Assembly: GCA_020736575.1 (NCBI GenBank)
Contig: JAGPYM010000001.1
Coordinates: forward strand, 992,001 to 1,056,000
Direction of reading: 5' to 3'
From: Thelonectria olida
Lineage: Eukaryota; Ascomycota; Sordariomycetes; Hypocreales; Nectriaceae
Length of the DNA stretch: 64,000 bases
Shown: piece after piece, positions 47,064 through 58,593 of the stretch
How positions within the stretch are numbered: position 1 is the first letter of the stretch
Layout of the letters: each line of letters opens with the position of its first letter
Translations under genes and position numbers: made by a program
Notes under the pieces: generated by a model
What the model was told of the DNA's origin: nothing
Database searches by the model: none
The model's input: only the letters and a program-made list of their open reading frames with translations

Positions 47064-47895
47064 ACGGCCATGATGCGATCTGATGGGGTGAAGGAACAGT
47101 AGCGAGTTGGTGCTACAACTCTGAGGCAGAATTTCAGATGGCATATAGAAGGACGGGACGGACTGGTTCTCTTGTGTTTTGCGCGGCGCAAATGATATCG
47201 GGACATGTACAAGAAAGAGGAGGAGGATTGAATTGATCTATCTGCTTAGGCGAGAGGGGTCTGCTTTGCTTCAGAAAGCAGTCGACTTTGGAGAGTAGAT
47301 ATTGTACGAATGAATTACTATTACCCAAGATATATCTACATACCTAGGTACCTATTCTCGTCGATGACTCCATACCATGTCTGATAGGCTCGTCTAAGGT
47401 AGCCGAGACGGAGCATCAATGGGATTGGTCGTGCTCTGACTTGCAACCTAATCAAGGCCAATGCAAACGACCTATTCTGTGAGCAGTGAATACTTAGGTA
47501 GCAAATAATCTTCCTCTACCTCATCGTCAATAGCCCCGTCTTGCCGAAGGTGGCCTTTGTAATGGAGGTCAATAGCAAAATCTCCACCGCCAACTCAGCA
47601 TCCGCACGTAGCTTCGCAAACACCTGCCATTTCATCGTCAAGTGGGCCTTCCTCCAACCTCCGCCAACGACTTACAAGGTAAGGTACAGAGTACATGAGG
47701 TGATTAATGGAAGTTTGCCGGGAATTTGCTCAATCAAAGAAGGCACAATCTCTCTCTTTATGAGTACCTTACTTACTTGCTGACCTACAAAACCCCCCTT
47801 GAGCCCCATTGAGCTCCCTTGCATCTTTCTTCCCCCCTCCTCACCTCAAGATAGCTACCCAGGCTCGTTTACGCAGCTGTTGCGAGACACCGACA
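47064..47895. other. Spacer upstream of the PLP decarboxylase
   Basis: Cytochrome b5 3' flank and decarboxylase promoter. The TACCTAGGTACC palindrome lies at about 47341-47352. No gene seen; the open frame from 47809 lacks an ATG before 47896. Confidence 0.5.
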
Positions 47896-49603
47896 ATGAG
47901 CAACCTTTTCACCTACGACGGCCAGCGGGCCCTGCTGGACCAACGCCATGAGCGCGTGTATGAAGATGTTCCCACGCTGCCCGAACAGATTTCATTTGAT
48001 CGCGCCATTTCCACTCTCCATTACCCAGAGATCGAAAACTACCTCGAAGGTAGGCCCGACAAGGATGTCGTGTCGCATATTGCCGACGAAATCGTCCCCG
48101 CGCTGAGCGGCCAGAAGCGGTCCTCCCGCTACTACGGCTTCGTTACGGGTGGCGTGCTTCCCATTGCCGAGTGGGCGGATAACGTGGTGACCATGATGGA
48201 CCAGAACGTCCAAGTTCACCTCCCCGACCAGTCAATATCGACCAGGGTCGAGGATGTGACTCTGAGAATGATGCTGAACTTGCTCAACTTGGGTGACGAA
48301 GGTGCCGGCGAAAAACCCGACGACCGCTGGAAAGGCCGAACCTTTACCACGGGAGCAACCTCAAGCAACATCCTAGGGCTCGCATGCGGAAGAGAAGAAA
48401 CCCTGTATAAAGCACTCCGGGGAGAAGGGAGCGTGGCGGAGCTGGGCTTGTTGGGAGCGTGCAGGAAGGTTGGCGTCAAGGAGATTCAGGTCCTGACGAG
48501 CTCTGCCCACAGCTCCCTCTCCAAGGCGGCCAGTGTCGTTGGCCTCGGCCGAAGCTCCATCAAGGAACTGCCATTGAGCGAGAAAGAGCCATGGAGACTG
48601 GACCTTGAGGCGCTGGAGATGCGACTTGAGACTCCTGGAACAGTGAGCATCATCGCCATCAGCGCAGGTGAAGTCAACACTGGCCGTTATTCCACGAGGG
48701 GGGGCGAAATGAGGATAATCAGGGACCTTGCAGACAAATACGGAGCTTGGGTTCACGTCGACGGTGGTGAGTCTGCACCATATGTTGGTTCCTGGTCTTG
48801 TGCACTGACATGTCCTAGCCTTTGGCATCTTCGCGCGTGCCTTGGAGCGAACGGAGCAGTATGAGGTGCTTCACCGAGGAGTTGAAGGCCTTGAATTGGC
48901 AGACAGCATCACGGTAGATGGACACAAGCTTCTCAATGTGGTAAGTATCCATTGATTCTCATAATTTGTGTCTGTTGCTGACATCATACGCCAGCCCTAT
49001 GACTGTGGCATGTTCTTCACCCGTTCTCATGAAGTTCTGGAATCTGTCTTTGTCAACCCCAACGCCGCCTATCTCGCACCCAGCTTGCCGTCCGCCCCCA
49101 CGAGATCAGCCTCCTCGGGATCAGCCTCCTCGAGATCAACATCCTCGGGAGAATACATGATTCCCTCCCCCCTCCATATTGGACTCGAGAACTCACGCCG
49201 CTTTCGAGCTCTCCCGGCGTACGCCGTTCTTGTGAATGAGGGACGCCCCGGCATTGCGAGCTTACTCGCCAATATGATTGAGTTGTCCCGCAAGGTGGCT
49301 GCGTTTTTGCAAGGCTCGATGTACTACGAGCTTCTACCGGATCAAGGTTCCGACCTGGACGAGATCTTTATGATTGTGCTCTTCAGAGCTGTGCGTCCTG
49401 AACTAAACGACAAATTGGTGAATTCGATCAACAAGACGAGACAGATGTACGTGAGCGAGACGAAATGGAAGGGCCAGAAGGCGGTGCGAATGGCTGTGTC
49501 GACTTGGATGGTAGATGTTGAGCGAGATTATAAGATTGTCAAGGACATCTTGACCAACGTAGCAGAGGGCCGAGAATTTGACATAATGAGGTTCCGGGGT
49601 TAG
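47896..49603 (+). CDS. Group II PLP-dependent decarboxylase
   Basis: Three exons, 47896-48766, 48819-48940 and 48995-49603, with introns of 52 and 54 nt, encode 533 aa. The fold-type I signatures are RYYGFVTGGVLPIAEWADNV, TFTTGATSSNILGLACGREE, WVHVDGAFGIFARALE (built across intron 1) and DSITVDGHKLLNVPYDCG. Lys about 327 in DGHK is the Schiff-base lysine. The family decarboxylates amino acids such as tyrosine, DOPA, tryptophan, glutamate or related substrates; the substrate cannot be assigned. In exon 3 a Ser-rich in-frame insertion (RSASS-GSASS-RSTSS) separates AYLAPSLPS from IPSPLHIGLENSRRFRALPA, at the site of a 15-bp minisatellite. Confidence 0.92.
49103..49147. repeat. Three 15-bp in-frame tandem units in the decarboxylase
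   Basis: Three adjacent 15-nt units (RGATCARCMTCCTCG-like) code RSASS, GSASS and RSTSS. A multiple of three keeps the frame. Confidence 0.88.
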
Positions 49604-49829
49604 GGACCGTACGGATCTCCAGATTCTAGCCCACCACGGTAGGAGAGTCGAGAGTGGGAGAGTAGGATTGTCGCCATGGGCTCGTCGCAGGGAGTATCGT
49701 CATGTATTTTAACCCAACGCCTAGCAGTTCCGAAAACCGAGATAGAAGAACACTTTTCCACTGAACCAAACGCGCTCCCAACGCCGTGACCACCATACCC
49801 TCTTTCGCGGACGAGGCCTGCTTTGGCCC

Positions 49830-50090
49830 TTAACCAAACTTCTTGGACCCTCCCTTGAAGGTGGCCTTCTTGTCCTTGCCCTTCTTTCCCTTGCCGATGA
49901 TCTCGAGATGCCCCGCGCGCTCGCCCAGCATGGCTTCGGTGCGGGCGGCCATGCCGCTGGTGAACTTTTTATGCGCCTTGTCGACGTTGACCTTCTTTTT
50001 CGGTTTGACGACCTTGGATGCCTGGCGCTTCGAGTGCGTCGCCTTGGCGGGGGTGGCGCGCCCGATGTTTTTGATGGCGCCTTGGGCCAT
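49830..50090 (-). CDS. DUF2462 / UPF0390-type small basic protein
   Basis: Single exon, 86 aa, very Lys-rich. It begins MAQGAIKNIGRATPAKATHS, then RQASKVVKPKKKVNVDKAHK, FTSGMAARTEAMLGERAGHL and ends GKGKKGKDKKATFKGGSKKF. The MAQG-K start with basic runs fits the DUF2462/UPF0390 family (human C19orf53 relative), probably nucleolar. The function is not established. Convergent with the decarboxylase (226 bp between stops) and downstream of the Scy1-like gene on the same strand. Confidence 0.78.
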   Translation of the reverse strand: MAQGAIKNIGRATPAKATHSKRQASKVVKPKKKVNVDKAHKKFTSGMAARTEAMLGERAGHLEIIGKGKKGKDKKATFKGGSKKFG

Positions 50091-50589
50091 TGCGTCGGGG
50101 AGGAGGGTTAATGTTGATGTTGATGTTGTTGTGGTGGTGGTTGTGTTTTTTTCTTTTTGGTGTAGGACGGAGGAGGGTCAAGTTTTTTGGTTGCTGGGCG
50201 GGAAGAAAAATAACGGTGGGAGACTGCATGCTCGGTGAGATGTGGGGTTTCGGTGAGCGGTAATGGCCCACAGGTTAACAATCAGCCAATGTACCTAGAG
50301 AGAATAGAGGAAATAGCAACATGTCTTAGAGTCAATGTAGAGATTACCCGCATTTGTCCAAAGACAATTTTGTTTATTAGCAGAGCCTCCCAAACTGAAT
50401 TCTAAGCATTATTGTACCTATTCAAGGGGCGGACAATGGTCCTATCTATCATAATGTTCGTGCCGTCCTTGGAATGATATCCTAAATCACATCAAACTCC
50501 GTCCAGCGCCAACGAGCTCGTGGTGAAATATAACATTGTGCTCTGTGCTGTCCCTTTTCTTTAGCCAAGAAAATGCCTTCACGAGAACA
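50091..50589. other. Short spacer, DUF2462 promoter and Scy1-like 3' flank
   Basis: A GTTGATGTT/GTGGTG low-complexity patch (about 50110-50145) lies just upstream of the DUF2462 start. Nothing coding. Confidence 0.5.
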
Positions 50590-53203
50590 TCACCAGCCAT
50601 CACCCCAACCGTCGTCATCGTCCGCCTCTTTCGGCTTCATGTCGATCTTCTTTGCAACCACGGGCTTGGCGGCAGGTCTGGCCAGCGGCTTCTTTGCTGC
50701 ACCAGACTTTGATAGGCCCTTTGGCAACGCTTTTGCACCAGACTTTTTCTGAGACTGAGCGGCCAACCACCCGGCAAAGTCGGGTTCGTTGTCGTCGAAG
50801 GGCGTGGCTGAGGCGCTTGCAGGTGTGGCGGACTCCTGTTTGGCGGGAGCACTGAAGCCATCATCGTCACCCATGTCGCCCCATGAGTCCACGCCATCAT
50901 CGCCGTCGTCTGCCGGCCAGAACGATTCGGCCACTGCGCTTGAAGAGGATTGGTGGGAGATGGCGGGTGGTGGTGACTTCATTGCCTGGCGATGAAGGTT
51001 CGAGGCAGAGGACGTTGCTAGCTTCTTAGATTCTAATCCGGGAGATGTGACTGGCTTTGGTGATGGTGAAACGGCTCTGGAAGTTGGTGTGGCTTGCATC
51101 TCACCAGCCGCAGCCGAGAGCTTGTTGGTGAATGAAGAGATTGCCCATCCAGTCCATCCAGCATTCTCTGTAGGCTGAGGGGTGCCCATTCGAGGGGCTG
51201 ACCCATCAGTTGCCTGTGGAGGAGGAAGAACACTGTCCGGCATGGACGCAGACGCTTTCTTGATTTTCTGGAGATAGACATCCGCAGCTCGACTGGCAGC
51301 TTCGCGAATGAGCTTCTCCTTGTCGATCAGTAGGGGAGTGACAACGGGCAAAATCCTGCAAGCACTATCTTCTTCCGTAAAGTACTCTGCCGTAGCACTT
51401 AGAGCTAATAGGGCAGCGTTTCTGGCGTGGACGAAAGGATCCCTCAGCGAGCGGGTGAAAGCAGCAATGAGAACCTTAGATCGCGACCCAGTTCCAAGGT
51501 TCTTGGCAATCTTTCCAAGACAAATGGTGGTGTTTGTTCGGATACCTGGTTGTTCGTCATTGGCAGTTTTGGCAAGTTGCTTTAGCAAGTCGCCATTGAT
51601 AGTTCGGTCCGAGAGTTTTGTGATGATGACGAGGACCGACTTGAGCGTTTGCTCTCGGACAACGGGTGCGACATCGGTGAAACCAGTTGACTAATTTATG
51701 TTAGCTGGCGTGTTAGCATACTCGAGAAGGGTTGCGTTACCAAGAGCGGGAAGATTTTATCATTGACAATCTTTTGAGGAAGTCGATCGATCATGAGGTG
51801 AAGGTTATCCAAAAGACAGACTCGAATGGCCCGATCCGGGTTTCCAAACATTCGTACGACGAACGGAGAGACCTTGGATTCAAAATCTTCGGTGCTGAGT
51901 TTAGTAGAAATCTTCAAGACAACACCAACTGCCTTTGGGCCTCCGCCACCAAACTCGGCAGACTTCATAAGCTCGGGCATCACCTTCATCTTGAAAAACT
52001 CTTCGGGGAAGTCGTCGCTAAGTTGATCTAGGCCACTACCAATATTGTCAGTCACGCGTATTAGTTGACGATCCCCTAGGCAACTCACGTCAAAAACTCC
52101 TCTCGCTCATCGGCGGACTTGATGTCGAGGTTGTCGATTCCCTCCGTCAATTTGATGAGCGGGCTGTCAAAAAAGGACCCTGCCCTGCTGCCCTGGTCAA
52201 GGAAGTTTCCGGTGCTAATTCGAGCCTTGGGATTGGCGTTGCAGAGACGTTTGTAGCTTGAGTGCATCGTCGGTGGAATATTCTTTGTCTGGCCGGCTTG
52301 ATCTGCGCCACTGTAGTCACCATTGAAGACCTCAAACAACAGAGTGCCGAGGTTGAATGCATCCACAGCTGCATGAGGGTTCTTTTTGATAGCATCCCAT
52401 CCTCCCCGTGCCAACTCAGGGGGGGCATATCGACCAGCATCTGGGACGATGCTGCCATAGGTCTGTTGTGCCGTTAGTCTAAGAGAGTTATCCGATGAGG
52501 AGCCAGGGCAAACGGACGTAGATGATGGACTCGTCGTCCTTAATACTGCTCAGAACATCAAAGCCTCCCAGTTTCCATTCTCCGCTTTCTGATGTATAAA
52601 CTGATCCGACCTTGAGGCTACCGTGAATCGAGGAAGCGTCTCCGTTGATGAACTTGATGGTGCGCTAAAAGCTGATCAGCTTGAGCGCTTCTTCTCCAGA
52701 CTTCGAAATGACCTACCGCGACACTGTGAATGCCCCATTTTATGGTTTCTGGGCTAAGGCTCTTTCTTCGAACATGCCACCTCAGAGGAACCAGTCGCTC
52801 GGTCGCAATGTAAATGTAGGTTTCTGTCTGTAGGCCGCACGCTTAGCACACCGCTGTCGAAAGGGTCGAAGAAGTGTGAGTTGTACTTCAACGGCGTCCA
52901 GCACTTTGATTACACCAGGGTGGCGGAGGGTTCGCAGCTTCTTGAGAGCGTTCTTCGCTAGAGGAAGTCGGGATCGGTTCGCCGTGATGTCGAATGAGAA
53001 AATGCTGCAGTTGGAGCCATCTTCCTACGGCGGTACAGTTAGCAGGTATGAAGGCATTGTCCATATTGAAGCAACTTTACCCTTTTGGTACCGTTGTACA
53101 AGGTCCATATCGACTCGTCAATGTCGACAATATCACCAAAGTTGTAGGGAAAGGGAGGGCCTTGGGCCATGGCCGAGGCTACGGCAGACTTGAGGAAGTT
53201 CAT
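50590..53203 (-). CDS. CEX1: Scy1-like pseudokinase with HEAT repeats (Cex1/SCYL1 type)
   Basis: Seven minus-strand exons: 53203-53081, 53024-52887, 52827-52717, 52664-52518, 52462-52089, 52035-51741 and 51690-50590; 2289 nt, 762 aa. The N-terminal region is a degenerate kinase: AKNALKKLRTLRHPGVIKVL, YIYIATERLVPLRWHV, SSIHGSLKVGSVY (where HRD would be), GGFDVL (where DFG would be) and RYAPPELARG. HEAT repeats follow (FFKMKVMPELMKSAEF..., FTRSLRDPFVHARNAALLAL). The tail is disordered and ends DDDDGWGDGW. Cex1/SCYL1 proteins act in tRNA export and COPI/Golgi traffic. Catalytic motifs are absent, so it is a pseudokinase. Intron 4 uses an unusual GTCCGT donor; the other introns are standard. Confidence 0.93.
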
Positions 53204-54623
53204 GGCGATGTCGCTCGGCCCTGGTAGCCTTTGGAAGCAGAAGAAAAGAAACCACCCACGGGCCGCAGTGGAACTTCGCGGGACAAGATGGAATGCTGGA
53301 ATCGACGATGCTGCAAACAATCGTTATCGGAGGGAAACGTGGTGGTTCCTATCGCCAAAGCTCCCCCGCGCTAAGTCGGCGAAAGTTTGGGTGCCAAGGT
53401 ACCTGGCCTCTTCGTACGTCGGTGGCCAAAGTGGCACTGTGCTTTGACGGGACCTAACTTCTGGGAACCTGTGGCAGTGCACTCGGCTTCCCTATCATTC
53501 CCGTGCCGGAGGCAGCTTCAGCGGGGCAAGCTTCGGGCAAGGTGGCGAGACCCTGAAAGAGAAGCTGCATTCATCCATGCGCACACTTTCTTCTTGCACT
53601 GTCCTGTTGGCGCGGCTGATTGCCTGCCTCAGGCGCTACAAGTCACGCGTTCTGGCCAATCGCCTTCTCCGCTTCCTCTGTCAGCCAGCTGTCAACGGGG
53701 GCCACGCACCCGACCAACAAAACGAAGAATGCATTGCAGCCTCGTCATGGCTTCTCTTCCTTCATCTCCGCATGTCTCCCCCGACAGGAACGGACGCATG
53801 CTCAGGATCTCGCACCCTTCCGATCGCTGCTCAAGGCCCTAGCATCAGGCCGCGTCGTGGCCCTTGAGCCCATCGTTCTTCATCCAATCTCTCAAGCAAC
53901 GCGCCACTGGCCTCGTGAGCCGTGCCTCGGATAGCTCAACACCGACCTCACATACCAGTTTATTATGGTACTTTGCAGTTCAGCCTTTTGGTAGGTGACA
54001 AATTTCCTTCTGTTGCCTTTGCGACCAACCCTCTATTGTCGAATGATGCCCATGGTAAAAGGTCTGACCGAACGGAGCCCTTCTGGTCACGCCATCTCTC
54101 ACTCTGATCTCGCCCGAGCATTGCTTGCTATCTTTGGTAGCAAACCTGCTCGTCTCGTTGCCAAATTTACACCCCATTTTCATCCATCTCGTGTTTCGAG
54201 GGCGCTTGGGAACGAAGAAATCACCGTCCTTGTGTCGCAAAATGGAGTCCTTTTCCTCGTTACCTCTACGGATCTTGACCAAAGGCCGCGACAGACAATA
54301 GACTCATGTCTGCTTGAGGCCAGAGAAGACGTGGCGTAGCCGCTGAGGTACCCAGCTTGATGGCCAAACAAACTGAAAAGATCTGACGTCGACAACTTGA
54401 TCCACCTTGCATGCACTCATTAGCTTTTACTAGTTCTTTTGGCTAACTAGTCATCAGCATCATCTCCAGCCCGTCATCTCTAATCGTCTCCAAGGCCCAA
54501 ACCGACCTTGACTACACTTCATCCACGGTATCATTACTTCTGGCTACTCGGTGTTGCAGGGCAACCTTGACTACTATGAGTCTTCAGTAGCCCGCCATTT
54601 TCTTCCTCTAGATTTCCGTCTTC
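53204..54623. other. Divergent spacer, no gene
   Basis: Upstream regions of the Scy1-like gene and of the unknown gene at 54624. Frames such as 53387-53842 (+) overlap each other in several phases and carry no domain signal. Confidence 0.5.
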
Positions 54624-56417
54624 ATGCCCAGAGGGGGCATGGCTCAGAATGATGGCGGCTCATCGGGACGCCAACCGTCCCCCGCGCCCGATATGGGCGC
54701 CAAAGTCACCCTCGGCTCACCCATCCATACCATCTCAAGGCCTGAGTCTCATGATCGTCCCGCCCCTCAAGATTCTTCGTCGACGAAGACCTTGCCTCAG
54801 CTGACAAAGTTCTCTCAAGCCCGTCCTGTCGCCAAGAGAGGCCATAGCCGGCTTCGGGTGCCATGGGCTCGTGCCCCGCTTAAACCTCATCCGACATCAA
54901 GCCCAAACAGAGGCTCAACAAGCAGCAAGGTCCACGAACGTCAAATAGACTCAGTTCCTACACAGTCCCCTGTGCATGACAATAAGAAACCCCCGGCTAA
55001 AAATCGATCAACAGCTGAAAATGTTGTGCCCAAGAAGAGGAATGAGAGTCCTTCCAAAGCCACCGATCCAAACAAGGCTAAGAAGCCAGACCTGAGCTGC
55101 ACAGCTCATGACATTGAAAAGCATAGCGCGTTTGAGGGAGCAACAGACTATTCTTCCTATAACATCTGCAAGGAAGTGACAGAATCTGCAAAGGACAAAT
55201 TGGCCGAGCTGAGCTGCGCCCCAAATATGAAGAAAAACGACCTCGACATGGCTGTCGATTCTTTCCCAAACACCCTCTCCAATTTCCGATTCTCTCCTTT
55301 GGTAGAATGCAAGCAACCACAGAAGGCAAAAGGACCAGTATTACAGTCGCCTAGGCTTTTTGCGGACTCCACTTCCCAATCACTCTCACCTCGTCATGTT
55401 GCACACACCGACAAGACCAGCAAGGATAAACCAGCTCCTACACCCGCGGAGTCGCCACCAAGCGCCTCGTCCGGGAGGTCTTCAGATTCTGGTAGGGTCG
55501 CTGACGTGGAGAGCAATACAGAGGATGAAGAAATTCGTCCATATGTACGGTCAAGACGCAGAAGGCTGTGTTTAATGGATCATGATGACGTTTCAGATGC
55601 CTTGCAAGAGCCGTCAGAGCTTGAATCTGAAAGGTCGTATGTCCCTTCAGCTGATGTTGGTAATTCGGACGGCGAATCGGCACCAATGAGTATAGATTCA
55701 CCGGACTCGACAGAGTTGCGCCAGGACAGTGGTAGCGTTCCATTAAACAATCGGAGTATCTACCCGCTGGAAGATGCTCCCTCGGTCATTACGCCTTACA
55801 GGGCGAGAATCGAGCAACGGAGGGAAGAGAAGTTGGCCAATTTCAACTCCAACGCCTTTGACGCATTGATATATGAACAGTCCAACCTGCACCCCCCCAG
55901 CGGCGTCACTGTTCCAACTCGCTCTCCCAAGAGGGCAGTGGCGATGGCCCCTGCAGATCCAAGCAAAAGACTCGCACTACCTGTGAATCCAGCCATTCAC
56001 AGAATGCATAGGCGACCGGAAGCGTGGTCTCGAAAGAAATCAAAAGAAATTGCGGATCGTGGGGGGCGAAAGCAATGGTTCGGAAAGGTACACGAGAGAC
56101 GACGCTTCCTGCAGGCGCAAAACGATGCATTTGAGAAGGAGCGTCGAGAAGCTCAACAGGCCGGAAAGATTCCTCCCCGTCGGGATCCACAGCCCCGAGC
56201 GCACAAAAGACGTATGGATTTTGGAGATGTCCCTGATGAGGAGCTCCCAGAGGATGTCCAGAGCAACCCGGCATGGATGAAAGCAGTTGCCTGGCTTCGT
56301 TCATCGAGAGAGCAGAAGATGCAGCGAGAGCGACGCCTACAGAGGAGCGCCTTAGAGGCAGAACAGTTTTACAGAGATATGGCCAAAATTACGGGTTACC
56401 AGGCATTTTATGAATGA
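54624..56417 (+). CDS. Unknown protein, disordered N-terminus with conserved-looking basic C-terminus (597 aa)
   Basis: Single exon, 597 aa. Residues 1-380 are Ser/Pro/Lys-rich and low complexity with acidic patches (VADVESNTEDEEIRPYVRSR). The last 200 residues look structured or helical: ITPYRARIEQRREEKLANFN, PEAWSRKKSKEIADRGGRKQ, WFGKVHERRRFLQAQNDAF, MDFGDVPDEELPEDVQSNPA and EAEQFYRDMAKITGYQAFYE. Bipartite basic stretches suggest a nuclear protein, which is inference. No known domain is recognised. An alternative start is the Met at residue 6. The transposon lies 226 bp downstream. Confidence 0.75.
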   Translation: MPRGGMAQNDGGSSGRQPSPAPDMGAKVTLGSPIHTISRPESHDRPAPQDSSSTKTLPQLTKFSQARPVAKRGHSRLRVPWARAPLKPHPTSSPNRGSTSSKVHERQIDSVPTQSPVHDNKKPPAKNRSTAENVVPKKRNESPSKATDPNKAKKPDLSCTAHDIEKHSAFEGATDYSSYNICKEVTESAKDKLAELSCAPNMKKNDLDMAVDSFPNTLSNFRFSPLVECKQPQKAKGPVLQSPRLFADSTSQSLSPRHVAHTDKTSKDKPAPTPAESPPSASSGRSSDSGRVADVESNTEDEEIRPYVRSRRRRLCLMDHDDVSDALQEPSELESERSYVPSADVGNSDGESAPMSIDSPDSTELRQDSGSVPLNNRSIYPLEDAPSVITPYRARIEQRREEKLANFNSNAFDALIYEQSNLHPPSGVTVPTRSPKRAVAMAPADPSKRLALPVNPAIHRMHRRPEAWSRKKSKEIADRGGRKQWFGKVHERRRFLQAQNDAFEKERREAQQAGKIPPRRDPQPRAHKRRMDFGDVPDEELPEDVQSNPAWMKAVAWLRSSREQKMQRERRLQRSALEAEQFYRDMAKITGYQAFYE

Positions 56418-56642
56418 TGACATAAGGAGTTTGTTTAGGAGCAGCATAGCATGCGATTTCGAGCAGCTTTATTGGCCCTGTTTGTGGTCGACCTAAAGAG
56501 TTTTATAAATAGGTAGAGATGATTCCAGCGTGTGCTTCGTATGTACCTATGTGTAAGGAAGCCTGTTGGCTGGCGAGGGCGCGTCGAGCCCGCAGCTCCT
56601 TATAGGCCGGTGAGTGGTGCAGTTCTCTCACGCAGTGAGATA
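56418..56642. other. 3' flank of the unknown gene and transposon target site
   Basis: A perfect TCTCAC-GCA-GTGAGA hairpin at 56626-56640 directly abuts the TA target site at 56641-56642. Confidence 0.6.
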
Positions 56643-56681
56643 ACGTCGCCCACAAGTCAAATGGCCACAGGTCAAATGGCC
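56643..56681 (+). repeat. Left 39-bp terminal inverted repeat
   Basis: Begins ACGTCGCCCACAAGTCAAAT and contains two near-identical 15-bp direct sub-repeats (CACAAGTCAAATGGC and CACAGGTCAAATGGC), a possible pair of transposase-binding sites. Similarity to the other end continues weakly inward (CCTTCCTANTTAG near 56712-56724). Confidence 0.93.
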
Positions 56682-56856
56682 GTTATGACAAATTGGGACT
56701 AGTTCGTCCCACCTTCCTATTTAGTCGTGGCCCGTGACATCAGATAACAACGTTCAACTTACACCTGCAAATATTATACTATAACACTCATTTTCCTTTT
56801 AATAACTAGCTAATTACATTCTATTACTAGTAACCTTATTTACTTATTTATTTACT

Positions 56857-58370
56857 ATGCCTGAAATATCTAATGAGACTATTAAAGCTACTATATAAGA
56901 GGTATGAAATAGTAAGGATATTTAAATAATAGCTGACTTATATGGAATGAAATGTGGGTTTCTTACTAATTGGGTTAATAGTGTCCCAACCGGAAGGAAG
57001 CTGCTGCTGCTAAGAAGAAGTTAACTAGCATGTAAGAAAGCGGCCTTATTAATTAGATTATTATGTAAGATTAGCTGGGTTGTGCCCTAATATATACTTA
57101 AATTTAGCAACTAGCTTTTAAGCTTTTTTAACTTTAGGGCAGCCCTTTTAAATTAGGAAAAAACTAGGTTTCTAACTTTATTAAATAATATTTACAAATT
57201 AAAACCCTTTAAAATTGATCTATTAAGTTAAAAAGGCTTAATATAGTAAGACCTTCCATTTTTAAGCTCTAGTTTGCCTAATTGGATGCCCTAAATATTT
57301 AGGAAATCCTTTTAAAAAACTGTTATAATATAAATAAAATAGGTATTATAAAAGGTTAAGGGCAAAACGGGCTTATAGTTAGCTTATTTAAAAAGTATTA
57401 AACCTTAAAAAAACACCCTAGAATTTGCAATTAGATTTTAATTTTAATAGCTATTAATGTCCTTAGAAAAGCCCTGCCTCTATTAGTTATTTTTAAAAGC
57501 AAATCAGTCTAGCAATAGTAGTTTCCAGAGGAATTGAAATTTCTTAACTAATAGGCTTTTAAAGCTTCTAATAACAGCTGGACTAGTGCTAAAATTGGGC
57601 TCTAATAGCTTATTTGAGTCTTTATTCCTTTAATAAAGCTAGTAGAGCCTAATTAAAGGCGGCTTCTTGTTTTAAATAGCTATTTAAGTTATATTTTAAA
57701 TAAGTTTATTATCTAATATATTATTTATTAAATTCAGCTCTTATACCTTATTTTATATATCTTATATATGGCCCAGCTATTAGATATAAGCGTTTTTAGC
57801 CCTATTAAAACAGCCTATTAAAAACAAATTTCCAATTTAGTCTTATTACCTAAAGCAGTACCAATTGGCAAGCAAACCTTCTTATAGTTTTATTTAGAAG
57901 CTTAGCTTAAAGGTCTTATAGCTACTAATATCTAAAGTAGCTAGTAGGGAGCCGGGTTGTGGCCTGTTAGCTTGGAAAAGCTCCTCTCAAGCCCTTTTAT
58001 CCTTTTAAACAAGCTTAATAAGGAAATACAGCTAAAAACACCTTTTAGAACAGGTAATTCACTTCTTTTACTTACCCTAAAAAAGTCTAGTAATATAAAA
58101 AGGCTATTACAAGCTTCTTTTACACTAGATTTAAGTGATCTAGTTAGAAGATAAATATTTATTAAAATTTATAAGGGGTTTAATAATTTAATAGTCCAAT
58201 TAGCTATTTAAAATAGGGATCTTTAAGCTTATAAGGCTAAAAAGGTAAAGTTTAAATAGACTAAAAAAAGAAAAGTTATAAAAGACCCTAATAAGGCGTT
58301 TATTTATATATAGCAGGTTTAAAATATTAAATAAGAGGTCTTATAGAAATTAAATACTAATATATAAAAA
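56857..58370 (+). pseudogene. Wrecked transposase gene of the pogo-type element
   Basis: The ATG at 56857 opens MPEISNETIKATI and is then cut by in-frame stops (TAA, TGA, TAA within 25 codons). This matches the N-terminal helix-turn-helix start typical of fungal pogo transposases. The longest surviving piece is 57957-58154, covering WPVSLEKLLSSPF and RRLLFRK-like decay. The 3' end is ragged, with a Lys-rich tail. The start and end are approximate. Confidence 0.7.
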
Positions 58371-58593
58371 AAACAAAAAAAAAAGTAAATAATTAGTTTT
58401 TATAGCTATTTTAATATAAAATAGTTCTTTTTTAAGTTAAATAGCTGCATTTTTAAGCGAGTTATTTATATTTAAAGTTATTAGGTTTTAGTAGTTATAT
58501 AAGTCCTTTATGCATTTGTACTCAGATGTATCCAATAAGATCGTCGCGTAAATTGCCTAACTAGGAAGGCGCGCCATACCCAACTCGTCGGTT

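Noticed and set aside
34414..49603. Secondary-metabolite cluster around the LaeA-like gene
   Set aside because: Neighbours are cupin, OMA1, cytochrome b5 and a decarboxylase; no synthase, and none is clearly co-functional.
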